A stretch of DNA of 47,499 bases from Planctomycetota bacterium (lineage in GTDB: Bacteria > Planctomycetota > Phycisphaerae > Sedimentisphaerales > Anaerohalosphaeraceae), in NCBI GenBank assembly GCA_016873215.1, contig VGXU01000016.1, forward strand, positions 1-47,499, written 5' to 3'. The position numbers and the translations under genes were made by a program. Below, piece by piece: positions 22,448-31,683 of this stretch. The notes beneath the pieces were generated by a model. That model ran no database searches. It was not told the DNA's origin and saw nothing but the letters and a program-made list of their open reading frames with translations. The stretch's first letter is position 1, and the number at the start of each line of letters is the position of its first letter.

Positions 22448-23542
22448 ATGAAAGCAATATTGACCCCCTTTACTGTACGTTTTCTCGAAAGAAAAAACTG
22501 TAAAGAATGCTGGATCAATTTTACAGAAAATAGCTCCCAGGGTATCGGCGCAATTCAAAAAGTTTTCGAATTTTTGAAAACTTACGGATTTCATGCTGTT
22601 TCGATGCGATTATTCGGGAGCCGGGATGATATTGCCGAAGCGGCATCATTTCTGAAAACAAAGACGAAGGATATGGCCTGTCCGCCGCTGTTAATCTTAC
22701 AGAATGATTCGACGGGAAGCCCTTGTCTGAAAGTTCAGGTTCATGCTTTTTCGGGCGGACATTTTAAAACGCTATACTTTGAAAATGAACCCGTTGGCTG
22801 TCAGTTTGAAGACGACGATGCGCGATATTATATGCTCAATATTTCGCCGGACGGCCAATTCACAAATGAATACAGTCAATCGCAAAATATTTTCGAAAAA
22901 GCTCATAAAATACTCCAAAGTCTTAATTCCGGGTTTTCCGATACAATCAGAACATGGCTCTTTGCGAATGACATTCTTTCCTGGTACAGTCAACTTAATG
23001 AAGCGAGAAACCGGTTCTTTGAATGTCATGACGTCTATCATAAACTTATACCTGCCAGCACCGGAATTGGAGCTGCCAATCCATACGGCAAGGCTCTGGC
23101 GGTTCAGATTTTAGCTGTTAGTCCCCGAAACAAAGATGTTGCGGCATACAGTGTAAAATCGCCGCTCCAGAATTCGCCCCTGAATTATAAGAGTTCTTTC
23201 AGTCGGGCAATAAAACTTGACAGTCCGGATCATAGCAGACTTTATATTTCCGGGACTGCGAGTATCGACAAGACAGGCGAAACAATTTTCGTTGGCAGTA
23301 CTTCCGCCCAGATTGAGTTTACGATGCAGGTCGTAGAGGCAATCTTGAATGAGGCGGGCATGAGATGGTCTGATGCGGCAAGCTCAATTGTGTATTTTAA
23401 AAACGGGCAGGATTTTGGATTGTTTGACGATTATTGCCGGCGGCGGAATATTGAATTGCCTCATGTAAAGGTCCATGCGGATATTTGCAGGAACGACCTT
23501 TTATTTGAATTGGAACTGGATGCAGTAAGCGTTGTTCGATAG
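22448..23542 (+). CDS. Chorismatase-like protein (FkbO/Hyg5 family)
   Basis: A 364-residue protein resembling chorismatases, which have a RidA/YjgF-like C-terminal fold and convert chorismate to a hydroxybenzoate or a dihydroxycyclohexadiene carboxylate plus pyruvate. Diagnostic stretches are WLFANDILSWYSQLNEARN, VYHKLIPASTGIGAANPYG, LYISGTASIDKTGETIFVG and the C-terminal HADICRNDLLFELELDAV, with the conserved glutamate in LLFELE. No biosynthetic partner genes are adjacent. A RidA-like protein of other function is the alternative. The start lacks a clear ribosome-binding site. Confidence 0.7.
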   Translation: MKAILTPFTVRFLERKNCKECWINFTENSSQGIGAIQKVFEFLKTYGFHAVSMRLFGSRDDIAEAASFLKTKTKDMACPPLLILQNDSTGSPCLKVQVHAFSGGHFKTLYFENEPVGCQFEDDDARYYMLNISPDGQFTNEYSQSQNIFEKAHKILQSLNSGFSDTIRTWLFANDILSWYSQLNEARNRFFECHDVYHKLIPASTGIGAANPYGKALAVQILAVSPRNKDVAAYSVKSPLQNSPLNYKSSFSRAIKLDSPDHSRLYISGTASIDKTGETIFVGSTSAQIEFTMQVVEAILNEAGMRWSDAASSIVYFKNGQDFGLFDDYCRRRNIELPHVKVHADICRNDLLFELELDAVSVVR

Positions 23543-23589
23543 CAGGGCCAATCCTGTTAATCAGGGTGCGGATGGGCCTTGTTGACGTG

Positions 23590-23617
23590 TTGATAAAATT
23601 TTAAAAAAAGTTAAAAT
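23590..23617 (+). promoter_or_regulatory. Possible promoter of the DUF1549 operon
   Basis: TTGATA (23590-23595) and TAAAAT (23612-23617) are separated by 16 bases and stand 31 bases before the ATG, with GGGAAG as ribosome-binding site in between. The stretch is very AT-rich, so the match could be chance. Confidence 0.4.
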
Positions 23618-23648
23618 AATTACTTGTACCCTCTACCGGGAAGTCTAA

Positions 23649-25220
23649 ATGAGAAGATATACGGTTCTATTATTTATTTTCATTTTGTCTCTTGATGTTT
23701 TGGGTGCCGAGTCTGACGCGGTGTTGCCATACGATCATGAGACCATCGCCGGCTTTATATCGAAAGGGCCTATTGATACCTGTGTACTGGACGTTCTGCG
23801 TCAGCATAAGATTGCGCCGGCGAATTTGTGTTCTGACGGGGTTTTTGTCCGGCGGATATTTCTGGATGTTATCGGGACGCTGCCCAAGCTGCAGGAGTCG
23901 CGTAATTTTTTGCGTGACGGCAACCTGGGCAGGCGCAGCGCACTGATTAACGCGCTGCTGGAACGTGAGGAATTTACCGACTATTGGGCGATGAAGTGGT
24001 GTGATGTTCTGCGGGTCAAGTCCGAGTATCCCATCAATTTGTGGCCGAACGCGGTGCAGGCGTATCATCGGTGGGTTTACGATTCCATCCGTGAAAACAA
24101 ACCTTACGACCAGTTTGTCCGCGAGTTGTTGACATCCAGCGGTAGTAATTTTCGCGTGCCGCAGGTTAATTTTTATCGTGCCATCCAGGGGCGCAAACCA
24201 TCCGATATTGCCAATGCGGCGGCGCTAACTTTTATGGGGGTGCGTACGCAGAATCTGCCTGCGGCGCGGCGTGCTGAATTGGAGGTTTTTTTCTCGCGGG
24301 TCGCATACAAGAGTACGGCGGAGTGGAAAGAAGAAATTGTGTACCTGGACCCGAATCCGGTAGAGCCGCGTCAGGGGGTTTTCCCCGACGGCAAGACGGT
24401 GAAGATTTCGCCGCAGGACGACCCGCGTCAGCTTTTCGCCGACTGGCTGATAACGCCCGAGAATCCGTGGTTTGCGCGGGCGGTTGTCAATCGCATCTGG
24501 TGTTGGCTGATGGGACGGGGTATCATTCATGAGCCGGACGATATCCGCCCGGACAACCCGGCGGTCAATCCGAAGCTGCTGGATTATCTTGCGAAGGAGC
24601 TTATCCAGTCCCATTATGACCTGAAACACATTTACAGGATTATTCTCAATTCGAGCACATATCAGCAGTCCTCAATAATTCGCAGCAGCAACCCGAATGT
24701 TGAGGCGCTTTTTGGGTGTTATCTGGTGCGCCAGTTGGATGCGGAAGTGCTGATTGACGCATTGTGTGCGATAACCGGGTCAAAAGAGGAATATACCAGC
24801 GCCATTCCGGAACCCTTTACGTTTATTCCGGAAGACCAGCGGGCGATTGAACTGGCCGACGGCAGTATTACCAGCCCGTTCCTTGAGATGTTCGGTCGCC
24901 CGGTGCGCGATACGGGGGAGGTGTCGGAACGAAACAGCCGGCCTACGGATGTGCAGCGGCTGTATATGCTTAATTCGTCCGACGTGCGGAACAAGATAGC
25001 CCGCAGTCCCTTCTTGCAAAAAATTATGGAAGACAACAGGGGCAATCGGGATGAAATCATTTCCAACGTTTATTTAACTATTCTGTCGCGTTATCCGACG
25101 CCGGCGGAAGTTGAGATTGTAAAGAAATACTTTATGGGCAAAAAGCAGATGCCGAGGAAATTTATAGAAGATTTGGCGTGGGCGTTAATCAATAGCAAGG
25201 AATTTTTATACCGACACTGA
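23649..25220 (+). CDS. DUF1549/DUF1553 secreted planctomycete protein
   Basis: A 523-residue secreted protein with signal peptide (1-20, ending LDVLGA). The DUF1549 part (about 45-215) shows VRRIFLDVIGTLPKLQE and EREEFTDYWAMKWCDVLRVKSEYP; the DUF1553 part (about 260-520) shows WFARAVVNRIWCWLMGRGI, DDIRPDNPAVNPKLLDYLAKE and ILNSSTYQQSS. This pair is nearly restricted to Planctomycetota and often carries an N-terminal cytochrome c domain, which is missing here. The function is unknown. It starts an operon with the DUF1501 and PPC genes, which usually accompany it. Confidence 0.9.
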   Translation: MRRYTVLLFIFILSLDVLGAESDAVLPYDHETIAGFISKGPIDTCVLDVLRQHKIAPANLCSDGVFVRRIFLDVIGTLPKLQESRNFLRDGNLGRRSALINALLEREEFTDYWAMKWCDVLRVKSEYPINLWPNAVQAYHRWVYDSIRENKPYDQFVRELLTSSGSNFRVPQVNFYRAIQGRKPSDIANAAALTFMGVRTQNLPAARRAELEVFFSRVAYKSTAEWKEEIVYLDPNPVEPRQGVFPDGKTVKISPQDDPRQLFADWLITPENPWFARAVVNRIWCWLMGRGIIHEPDDIRPDNPAVNPKLLDYLAKELIQSHYDLKHIYRIILNSSTYQQSSIIRSSNPNVEALFGCYLVRQLDAEVLIDALCAITGSKEEYTSAIPEPFTFIPEDQRAIELADGSITSPFLEMFGRPVRDTGEVSERNSRPTDVQRLYMLNSSDVRNKIARSPFLQKIMEDNRGNRDEIISNVYLTILSRYPTPAEVEIVKKYFMGKKQMPRKFIEDLAWALINSKEFLYRH

Positions 25221-25260
25221 GCGGCGCTGGCCGAGGTTTTTGCGAAATGAGGCATTAAAT

Positions 25261-26583
25261 ATGACTAAAACAATAATTCTTTACCACGGTTTGTTGAAAG
25301 GGTTATTGGCAGTGGTTGCGGCGGCGGGATTATTTTATCCCTGCTGTGTTGCGGCGCAGTCATCCGCTCGGCGTACACCGGCCAAGGCGGTCATCCAGAT
25401 ATGGCTGTGGGGCGGGCCGTCGAATCTTGACACGTTTGACCCCAAGCCGGAGGCGGGGAATGATTATTGCGGACCGTTTAAGACACCGATTGAAACCAAC
25501 GTGAAAGGGATTTACATCAATGAATTACTGCCGATGCTGGCCAAGCAAGCCGATAAATATTCCCTGATTCGCAGTATGACGCATGGCGTGAATGCTCATG
25601 AAACGGCGTCGTATATGATGCAAACCGGACACGATTCGAGTGAACGGCTGGTATATCCTTCGATTGGCGCGGTGGTGTCGCTGTTTAAGGGATACGACCA
25701 TGGCTATCAAGGGATGATTCCTCCTTATATTATCCTGACGACCTCGCTGGGACGATTTTCGGAAGTGGGATTTCTGGGGCCGCGATACAGACCGTTCGTG
25801 ACAGGCGGCGACCCGAGCCGAACTCCTTTCGCGGTGGAGGGCATTGTCGCCGAAGGCATCACCGAACAGCAGCAGAAAGACCGGCGCCAACTGCTTGACC
25901 AGCTTGACCTGCTTGGCAAGGCGATGCCGGGAAATGCGAATTTTAAGCAGTTTAATCAGTGCCAGGACAACGCCTATAATTTGATACTCGGCGATGCCCG
26001 AAAACTTTTTGACCTGTCGCAGGAAAGTAATGAACTTCGAGATCGATATGGTCGGAATTGGTTTGGGCAATCCTGCCTGATGGCGCGGCGGCTGGTTGAA
26101 TCCGGCGTGCCTTTTGTGGCGATTAACTACAACGGCTGGGATACCCATAAACAGCATTTTGAGGCGATGCGGCGCAAGCTGCCGGAACTGGATAGGGGAC
26201 TGGCGACGCTCTTGCAGGATTTGTCCGACAAGGACCTGCTGGACAGTACGATTGTTCTGTGCGGTGGCGAATTCGGAAGGACGCCTAAGGTGCAATGGGA
26301 AGAACCCTGGAACGGAGGGCGGAACCATTACGGTAAATGTTTTTCGGCGTTTGTGGCCGGGGGCGGTTTTAAGGGCGGTCGGGTTGTCGGGGCGTCGGAT
26401 GCACGCGGCGAAGGAGTTGTCGAACGGCCGGTATATCCGCAGGATTTGATTGGCAGTATTTATGAACTGTTGGGCATTGACCCGGATGGCGCGCTTCCGA
26501 ATCCGCTGGGACTGGTTATCAAAGTGATGCCTTCGTCCGGAAACGGCAAGGGAGTCGGGCGACTCAAGGAAATAATGGAATAG
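25261..26583 (+). CDS. DUF1501 (sulfatase-like fold) secreted protein
   Basis: A 440-residue exported protein of the DUF1501 family, an alkaline-phosphatase/sulfatase-like fold. Features are IQIWLWGGPSNLDTFDPKPEA, SLIRSMTHGVNAHETASYMM, INYNGWDTHKQHF and the metal-site-like VLCGGEFGRTPKVQ with GRNHYGKCFSAFVAGGG. Members often carry a twin-arginine signal; this one has a plain hydrophobic signal peptide (about 1-34). It lies 40 bases after the DUF1549 gene. The substrate is unknown. ATG 25261 has GAGG nine bases upstream. Confidence 0.9.
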   Translation: MTKTIILYHGLLKGLLAVVAAAGLFYPCCVAAQSSARRTPAKAVIQIWLWGGPSNLDTFDPKPEAGNDYCGPFKTPIETNVKGIYINELLPMLAKQADKYSLIRSMTHGVNAHETASYMMQTGHDSSERLVYPSIGAVVSLFKGYDHGYQGMIPPYIILTTSLGRFSEVGFLGPRYRPFVTGGDPSRTPFAVEGIVAEGITEQQQKDRRQLLDQLDLLGKAMPGNANFKQFNQCQDNAYNLILGDARKLFDLSQESNELRDRYGRNWFGQSCLMARRLVESGVPFVAINYNGWDTHKQHFEAMRRKLPELDRGLATLLQDLSDKDLLDSTIVLCGGEFGRTPKVQWEEPWNGGRNHYGKCFSAFVAGGGFKGGRVVGASDARGEGVVERPVYPQDLIGSIYELLGIDPDGALPNPLGLVIKVMPSSGNGKGVGRLKEIME

Positions 26584-26615
26584 CTTGTAAGTTCTAACAT
26601 TTAGAAAAGGTTTTT

Positions 26616-28988
26616 ATGGAATTGCTGAAACGAGTATTCTTTGCAGCGGTGATTTTTTGTGCCGCGAATATATGGGGTGAAACGACTGTCAAGGAGCCGC
26701 ATATCGGTTATCTGTATCCGGCCGGAGGTCAGCAGGGTACGACGGTGCAGGTGACGGCCGGGGGTCTGTATCTAAGGGGTGTGAATAATATTTATGTATC
26801 CGGGCAGGGCATCAGCGCCTCGGTTGTTAAGTATCAGGGGCGGTTAAAAGCTCTGAATCAGGAACAGCGTGAGGAACTTAGGAGGCGGTTGGGGGAATTA
26901 CGGCAGAAAAAGATGGGCGGCAATTTGCCGGGCAAAAACAGGCCCGGTCCACCCTTCAAAATAGACCCCGATAAGAAAGACCCCAATAAAAGGGATACAA
27001 ATAAAAGAGGCGAAAACGCTCCGGCGGAAATGCCTGCCAAGCCTGTGGAACTGCCGGACCATCCGCTGCTGCGCAATCTCGACAAGCTGAGCCTGGAGGG
27101 CCTACAAAAAGTGGCGGAAGAATTTGGGCGGCCCAACCTTCTCCAGGCAACTCCGCAAATTGCCGAAACAGTCGTGATAGAAATCAAGATTGATTCCGAT
27201 GCGGCGCCGGGCTACCGTGAAATCCGTCTGGGCGGCCCCAACGGTCTTACGAATCCCATTCATTTTCAGGTTAGTGTGTTGCCTGAAATCCGCGAGCCGG
27301 ACTTTAACGACCCCGGAATGCCGGTTGTGACGCGCGTGAATATCCCCGTGGTTCTGAATGGGCAGATTTTGCCGGGGGAGGTGGACCGTTTTCGTTTCCG
27401 GGCGACGCGAGGACAGCATATTGTGATTGAAGCGCAGGCCCGGCGGCTGATTCCATATCTTGGCGATGCGGTGCCGGGGTGGTTTCAGGCGGCGATGAAA
27501 TTGTATGATGCTTCGGGCAAGGAAGTGGCGTACGCGGACGATTTTCGTTTTGACCCCGACCCCGTTTTGTACTACGAAATCCCGCGCGAGGAAGATTATG
27601 TATTGGAAATCAATGATGCAATCTATCGCGGACGAGAGGATTTTGTTTATCGAGTTGCGATCGGCGAACAGCCGTTTATCACGCAGATATTTCCTCTGGG
27701 TGCACGGGTTGACACCGCCGCAATCGCAACGGTTTCGGGGTGGAATCTTCCCGATCAGTCGTTAAAACTGGATACCAAAGCCGGTGCCGGCGGCATTCGC
27801 CGAATAAGTTTGCAGAAGGATGGGAAGTTGTCCAACTCCGTCATCTATGCGGTGGATGATATGCCCGAATGCGTTGAAGTCGAAGGCAACAATACGACAA
27901 CGGCGGCACAGAAAATTGTACTGCCGATCATTGTCAACGGTCGAATTGAGAGTTCCGAGGATAAAGATGTATTCCGGTTTGACGGTCGGGCGGGGCAGGA
28001 TATTGTTGTTGAAGTCTATGCACGCCGGCTGAATTCGCCGCTGGATTCACTGATGCAATTGACGGATGAGGCAGGCAAAGTGCTGGCGTCAAACGACGAC
28101 CACGAAGACAAGGAATCAGGACTCCTGACGCATTACGCCGATTCCTGTTTGTCGGCTAAGCTGCCGAAAGACGGGGTTTACTATGTACATCTGGCTGATA
28201 CGGAGCATCATGGGGGTGAGGACTATGGTTATCGTCTGCGTATTGGGCCGCCGCAGCCTGATTTTTCCGTTTATGTAAATCCGTCGAGCGTCAATGTACC
28301 CGCTGACCGAATTGTTCCCATCAGTGTGCATGTATTTCGCAAAGAGGGCTTTGAAGGCGATATTGAGCTGGTACTGAAAGATTCGCCCGAAGGGTTTGTT
28401 CTTGACGGTGGGCGGGTTCCATCCGGCCGGGATGCTATCCGAATGACTCTGACGGCGCCTCAGCAACTGCCAAAACATCCGGTTATCATTGGGTTTGAAG
28501 GACAGGCGCGTATCGGCGGTCAATTGGTTCGTCGGTCTGCCGTGGCCTGTGAAGATATGATGCAGGCATTTATTTATCGTCATCTTGTCGCGTCGCAGGA
28601 ACTGATGGTTGCGGCCGGCGATAACAGGCGAACGGTACGGGTTGCCAGATTGTCCAATAATACTCCTGTCCGGATGCCTGCGGGCGGTTCGACGAAAATT
28701 CACGTTGAAATTCCGCCTGCACTGATGCAGCAAAATTTTCAACTGACGCTGAGTAATCCACCCGACGGTATTTCACTCGAGGATGTAACGGCGGATTCGG
28801 GCGGACTTGCGTTTGTGTTGAAAGTCAATGCCCAAAAACCTCAGATCGGATTTGCCGATAATCTGATTGTGGAAATTTCGGGCCAGGTTGCCGGCAGGTC
28901 GCCGGCCGCCGGTGTGGCCAAGCAAAAAGAACAACGAGTTTCTTTTGGTGTCCTGCCTGCGATACCGATTGAAATTGTAAAACCATGA
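26616..28988 (+). CDS. Large secreted PPC-domain protein
   Basis: A 790-residue secreted protein with signal peptide (about 1-21). An IPT/TIG-like beta domain (HIGYLYPAGGQQGTTVQVTAGG) is followed by a charged Lys/Asp/Pro-rich insert (about 110-145), and two bacterial pre-peptidase C-terminal (PPC) type domains: GEVDRFRFRATRGQHIVIEAQARRL and SEDKDVFRFDGRAGQDIVVEVYARRL, each followed by a DASGK / TDEAGK strand and DDF or DDH. The C-terminal third is beta-rich without recognised motif. Such proteins accompany DUF1549 and DUF1501 genes in planctomycetes and are thought to act at the cell surface. No enzyme motif is seen. Confidence 0.85.
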   Translation: MELLKRVFFAAVIFCAANIWGETTVKEPHIGYLYPAGGQQGTTVQVTAGGLYLRGVNNIYVSGQGISASVVKYQGRLKALNQEQREELRRRLGELRQKKMGGNLPGKNRPGPPFKIDPDKKDPNKRDTNKRGENAPAEMPAKPVELPDHPLLRNLDKLSLEGLQKVAEEFGRPNLLQATPQIAETVVIEIKIDSDAAPGYREIRLGGPNGLTNPIHFQVSVLPEIREPDFNDPGMPVVTRVNIPVVLNGQILPGEVDRFRFRATRGQHIVIEAQARRLIPYLGDAVPGWFQAAMKLYDASGKEVAYADDFRFDPDPVLYYEIPREEDYVLEINDAIYRGREDFVYRVAIGEQPFITQIFPLGARVDTAAIATVSGWNLPDQSLKLDTKAGAGGIRRISLQKDGKLSNSVIYAVDDMPECVEVEGNNTTTAAQKIVLPIIVNGRIESSEDKDVFRFDGRAGQDIVVEVYARRLNSPLDSLMQLTDEAGKVLASNDDHEDKESGLLTHYADSCLSAKLPKDGVYYVHLADTEHHGGEDYGYRLRIGPPQPDFSVYVNPSSVNVPADRIVPISVHVFRKEGFEGDIELVLKDSPEGFVLDGGRVPSGRDAIRMTLTAPQQLPKHPVIIGFEGQARIGGQLVRRSAVACEDMMQAFIYRHLVASQELMVAAGDNRRTVRVARLSNNTPVRMPAGGSTKIHVEIPPALMQQNFQLTLSNPPDGISLEDVTADSGGLAFVLKVNAQKPQIGFADNLIVEISGQVAGRSPAAGVAKQKEQRVSFGVLPAIPIEIVKP

Positions 28989-29019
28989 TGAAGATAACTT
29001 TGCGAGGCGGACATTTCAG

Positions 29020-29535
29020 ATGATTTACGTGTGGGTATTTCTGCTGCTGACACTTAATACCTGCTGGCTGGCGGGGATTCTGTTTGCGCTGCCGGGCAAC
29101 TGGCTGATGATTATTACCACGGCGTGGTTTGCGTGGTGGCGATGGGATGATGGAATTTTCAGCATCGGCGTTTTAATTGCCGTTGCGGTACTGGCCTGGA
29201 TTGGCGAATTGATAGAATTTTTTGCCGGTGCAGGCTCGGCCAGAAGAGCCGGGGCCGGCTGGTGGGGCGCTTTGGCGGCGATTGGCGGAATGATTTGCGG
29301 TGCGCTGCTGGGGACGGTTTTAATACCCATTCCAATTGCGGGGACACTGCTGGGGGCATGTCTTGGAGCGGGACTTGCGACGTGGGGTGTGGAACGCCTC
29401 AGCGGCAAGGCGCACGATAAATCCGTCAAAAGCGGTGTTGGGGCGGGTGTGGGTGTTTTCGTCGGCACAACAACAAAATTTCTGATCGGCTGCGTAATTT
29501 GGCTGATTATCGCCGTCGCCGCCTTCTGGCCCTGA
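29020..29535 (+). CDS. DUF456 membrane protein
   Basis: A 171-residue protein with about five membrane helices and many glycines, including LPGNWLMIITTAWFAW, GSARRAGAGWWGALAAIGGMICGALLGTVLIPIPIAGTLLGACLGAG and a C-terminal VGVFVGTTTKFLIGCVIW. These are the usual features of DUF456. Function is unknown; glycine-zipper-like helices suggest tight packing. It follows the PPC gene by 31 bases and may be the last gene of that operon. The MFS gene converges on it nine bases later. Confidence 0.85.
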   Translation: MIYVWVFLLLTLNTCWLAGILFALPGNWLMIITTAWFAWWRWDDGIFSIGVLIAVAVLAWIGELIEFFAGAGSARRAGAGWWGALAAIGGMICGALLGTVLIPIPIAGTLLGACLGAGLATWGVERLSGKAHDKSVKSGVGAGVGVFVGTTTKFLIGCVIWLIIAVAAFWP

Positions 29536-29544
29536 AATCAGAAA

Positions 29545-30723
29545 TCATATTGTGTCTGATTTAGAAAGTGATTTGGAATATAGAATAAAGATCGGTAATG
29601 AAACCAATTGAGTCAGGACGGAAAAACCGATCAGTAAGGGCAGCGAAAAATCATAAAGAATCCCCATTAACGCACTGCCTAAAAACCAGGCTATTCCGTA
29701 TCCGGCATTGAAGATACCGAATCCTGTGCCCCTGCGGTCTTTGGGCACAATATCAGCAACCACGGCCCGAATAATGGATTCCTGTGCGCCCATCCCAACG
29801 CCCCACAAAGCAACTCCAAATATGATCATCGCAGAATTGAGTGAAAAAGCAAAAACTGCGAACAAGGATGAAACCAGCACCGCAACCGCCAGCACAACCA
29901 TCCCTTTTTTGTCATACCATCGCCCAAAAGCCAATGCGGCCATGGCGTCAATCCCCATCGCGAATGTATATAACAGGGGAATCCATTTATCCGCAAAGAG
30001 ATTATGAGATTTGATATGAAAGGCAACCAGCGGATAATCGGCGAATCCCGCGGCGACAAGTCCGACGGCGGCAAGATACAGCCAAAATACGGACGGCAAT
30101 TTTCCGCTCTGACTGTCTTGTATAGCTGCTTCCAGTTTCTGCGGATGGGGGTAAATAATCCTTGCTGTGACAAGAACAGCCAGGGCCATCACAGCCGGTA
30201 TGGCAAGAACGGCAAAAGCAAAACGGTAGGATCCGTTAAGGGCCAAAACGACCGTAACAATCATCGGGCCGGCCATAGCACCAATCTGATCCATAGCCTC
30301 GTGAACGGCAAAGCCCCATCCTCTCCCCACAGTTGCGGCGGCGTGGGACAGCATAACATCCCTGGCGGGATTACGGACCGCCTTTCCGATTCTCTCAGTG
30401 ATCATCAGGGCCGCCGCTATTTCCCAGCGATTCGCCAAAGCCAGCAATCGAACAGCCAGAAGGTTGACCCCATAGCCGACAATAGTAATGGCCCAATATC
30501 GTCGGGTTTTGTCACTGAGCAGGCCGGAAAAAAGCCTTAAACCGTATCCAAATAACTCACCCGCACCTGCTGTGAATCCAACAATCGCTCCGCTTGCGCC
30601 AAGAATAGCAAGATAAGGACCGTTGATGCTGCGAGCTGCCTCATAGGTCATATCTGCAAAGAGGCTTACAAAGCCCAAAAGCAATACAAACCGCATCGCG
30701 GCTCTATGATTACTGTTGTCCAT
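29545..30723 (-). CDS. MFS transporter in fluoride-riboswitch operon
   Basis: A 392-residue major facilitator with about 11-12 membrane helices and cytoplasmic loop motifs GLLSDKTRRYW (motif A type) and GRWYDKKGM. It lacks N- or C-terminal extensions. It lies 50 bases after the DUF190 gene on the same strand, with no terminator visible between, so it should be co-transcribed with crcB and DUF190 under the fluoride riboswitch. The substrate is unknown; context suggests fluoride, a fluorinated compound or a stress-related solute. Confidence 0.85.
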   Translation of the reverse strand: MDNSNHRAAMRFVLLLGFVSLFADMTYEAARSINGPYLAILGASGAIVGFTAGAGELFGYGLRLFSGLLSDKTRRYWAITIVGYGVNLLAVRLLALANRWEIAAALMITERIGKAVRNPARDVMLSHAAATVGRGWGFAVHEAMDQIGAMAGPMIVTVVLALNGSYRFAFAVLAIPAVMALAVLVTARIIYPHPQKLEAAIQDSQSGKLPSVFWLYLAAVGLVAAGFADYPLVAFHIKSHNLFADKWIPLLYTFAMGIDAMAALAFGRWYDKKGMVVLAVAVLVSSLFAVFAFSLNSAMIIFGVALWGVGMGAQESIIRAVVADIVPKDRRGTGFGIFNAGYGIAWFLGSALMGILYDFSLPLLIGFSVLTQLVSLPIFILYSKSLSKSDTI

Positions 30724-30773
30724 ACGTAAAGCATTTTCCCATTAGGGAACTTTTTGTATCATGGTTGTGATTA

Positions 30774-31121
30774 TTAATTCGCTTTTCCCGAACTATGCCG
30801 GTAAGCAAAGACATTGACGGTTTCGAGAGTGACCATTCCTTCCTGAATCATGATGTCGATTTGAGGCAGTATTCCCTGTATCCTTTCGGGCTTATCGACA
30901 ATCTCAATTACAATCGGTAAATCCTCTGACAGCCTCAGTATCTTTGCGGTATGCATCCTGCTGTCGGCGCCGAATCCCATAAGGCCTCTTACAACGGTTG
31001 CTCCCGCCAGTCCCTTTTCTCTTGCCAGCATTACAATGGCTTCATAGAGAGGCTTTCCTTGATACTTGTCCGCCTCGCCGATAAATATTCTTAAAAGCTG
31101 TGCTTCCGACGGCAGTTTCAT
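30774..31121 (-). CDS. DUF190 protein (CrcB-associated)
   Basis: A 115-residue cytoplasmic protein of the DUF190 family, a PII-like ferredoxin fold: AQLLRIFIGEADKYQGKPLYEAIVMLAREKGLAGATVVRGLMGFG and LPIVIEIVDKPERIQGILPQID. DUF190 genes are very often next to or fused with crcB, so a sensory or modulating role for the fluoride channel is likely. It starts 15 bases after crcB, with an AGAGAAAGGAAC ribosome-binding region. Confidence 0.9.
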   Translation of the reverse strand: MKLPSEAQLLRIFIGEADKYQGKPLYEAIVMLAREKGLAGATVVRGLMGFGADSRMHTAKILRLSEDLPIVIEIVDKPERIQGILPQIDIMIQEGMVTLETVNVFAYRHSSGKAN

Positions 31122-31136
31122 GGTTGTTCCTTTCTC

Positions 31137-31514
31137 TTAAATTAATCGACCAATCGCCAAACCAATGATAATACACCCCAAACCAAGAATGTTTTGCAGG
31201 ATTATATTGCCTGATGCCCACAGCCATTGCGAATCTTCCATAAGCTGTGCGGTTTCAAACATCAGAGCGGAAAACGTGGTGAACGCGCCGAAAAAACCGA
31301 CAAAAAGGATTATTCGCACCTGACCGCTGACAGACAACCTGTTTTCCAGAAATGCCCAGAGGATTCCAAAAACCAGACAGCCCAGAAGGTTCACTACAGC
31401 AGTCCCAAATGGAAATTCAGTGGTTATATTTCGCTGCACGATTCCCGACAACCAATATCGAACGAGTGTCCCTGCCGCGCCGGCCAACGCGAGATAAATC
31501 AGTTTTTGAAACAT
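31137..31514 (-). CDS. crcB: Fluoride channel CrcB/Fluc
   Basis: A 125-residue membrane protein with four helices, the Fluc family size. Signature parts are GAAGTLVRYWLSG, PFGTAVVNLLGCLVFG and GFFGAFTTFSALMFE, the last being the conserved pore segment with Phe and Thr/Ser residues that line the fluoride path. It works as a dual-topology dimer that exports fluoride. ATG 31514 has AGGAA at a better distance than the ATG two codons earlier (31520). It is the first gene behind the fluoride riboswitch. Confidence 0.95.
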   Translation of the reverse strand: MFQKLIYLALAGAAGTLVRYWLSGIVQRNITTEFPFGTAVVNLLGCLVFGILWAFLENRLSVSGQVRIILFVGFFGAFTTFSALMFETAQLMEDSQWLWASGNIILQNILGLGCIIIGLAIGRLI

Positions 31515-31589
31515 AATCATTTCCTGCTTTTATATGTACAATTTTCTTGATTTTTTCGTATGATCAGGTGTGAAAGTTTTGATGGGTAC

Positions 31590-31621
31590 AAAAAAATCCC
31601 ACAGTCTGATCCACTGCAGGA
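31590..31621 (-). terminator. Attenuator terminator of fluoride riboswitch
   Basis: On the minus strand a 9-bp stem (31613-31621 with 31597-31605, two G-T pairs) with a 7-base loop is followed by seven T residues (31596-31590). Its 5' arm begins with the TCC of the aptamer's conserved CTCCT end, so ligand binding should hide it and stop the terminator forming. That is the usual fluoride ON-switch layout. Confidence 0.85.
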
Positions 31622-31664
31622 GTTATCAGCCTCTCGGCGGTTATATGGGGAACTCCATCCCCAA
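31613..31664 (-). promoter_or_regulatory. Fluoride riboswitch (crcB RNA motif)
   Basis: The minus strand reads GGGGATGGAGTTCCCCATA, then AACCGCCGAGAGGCTGATAACTCCTG. The conserved GGNGATGGNGTTCNCCATAA core, a variable hairpin (here GCC-GAGA-GGC) and the terminal TGATAACTCCT element that forms the pseudoknot are all in place. It lies about 100 bases upstream of crcB and overlaps an intrinsic terminator. Fluoride with magnesium is the known ligand of this class. Confidence 0.95.
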
Positions 31665-31683
31665 ACTGCAAAATAGAGACTTC

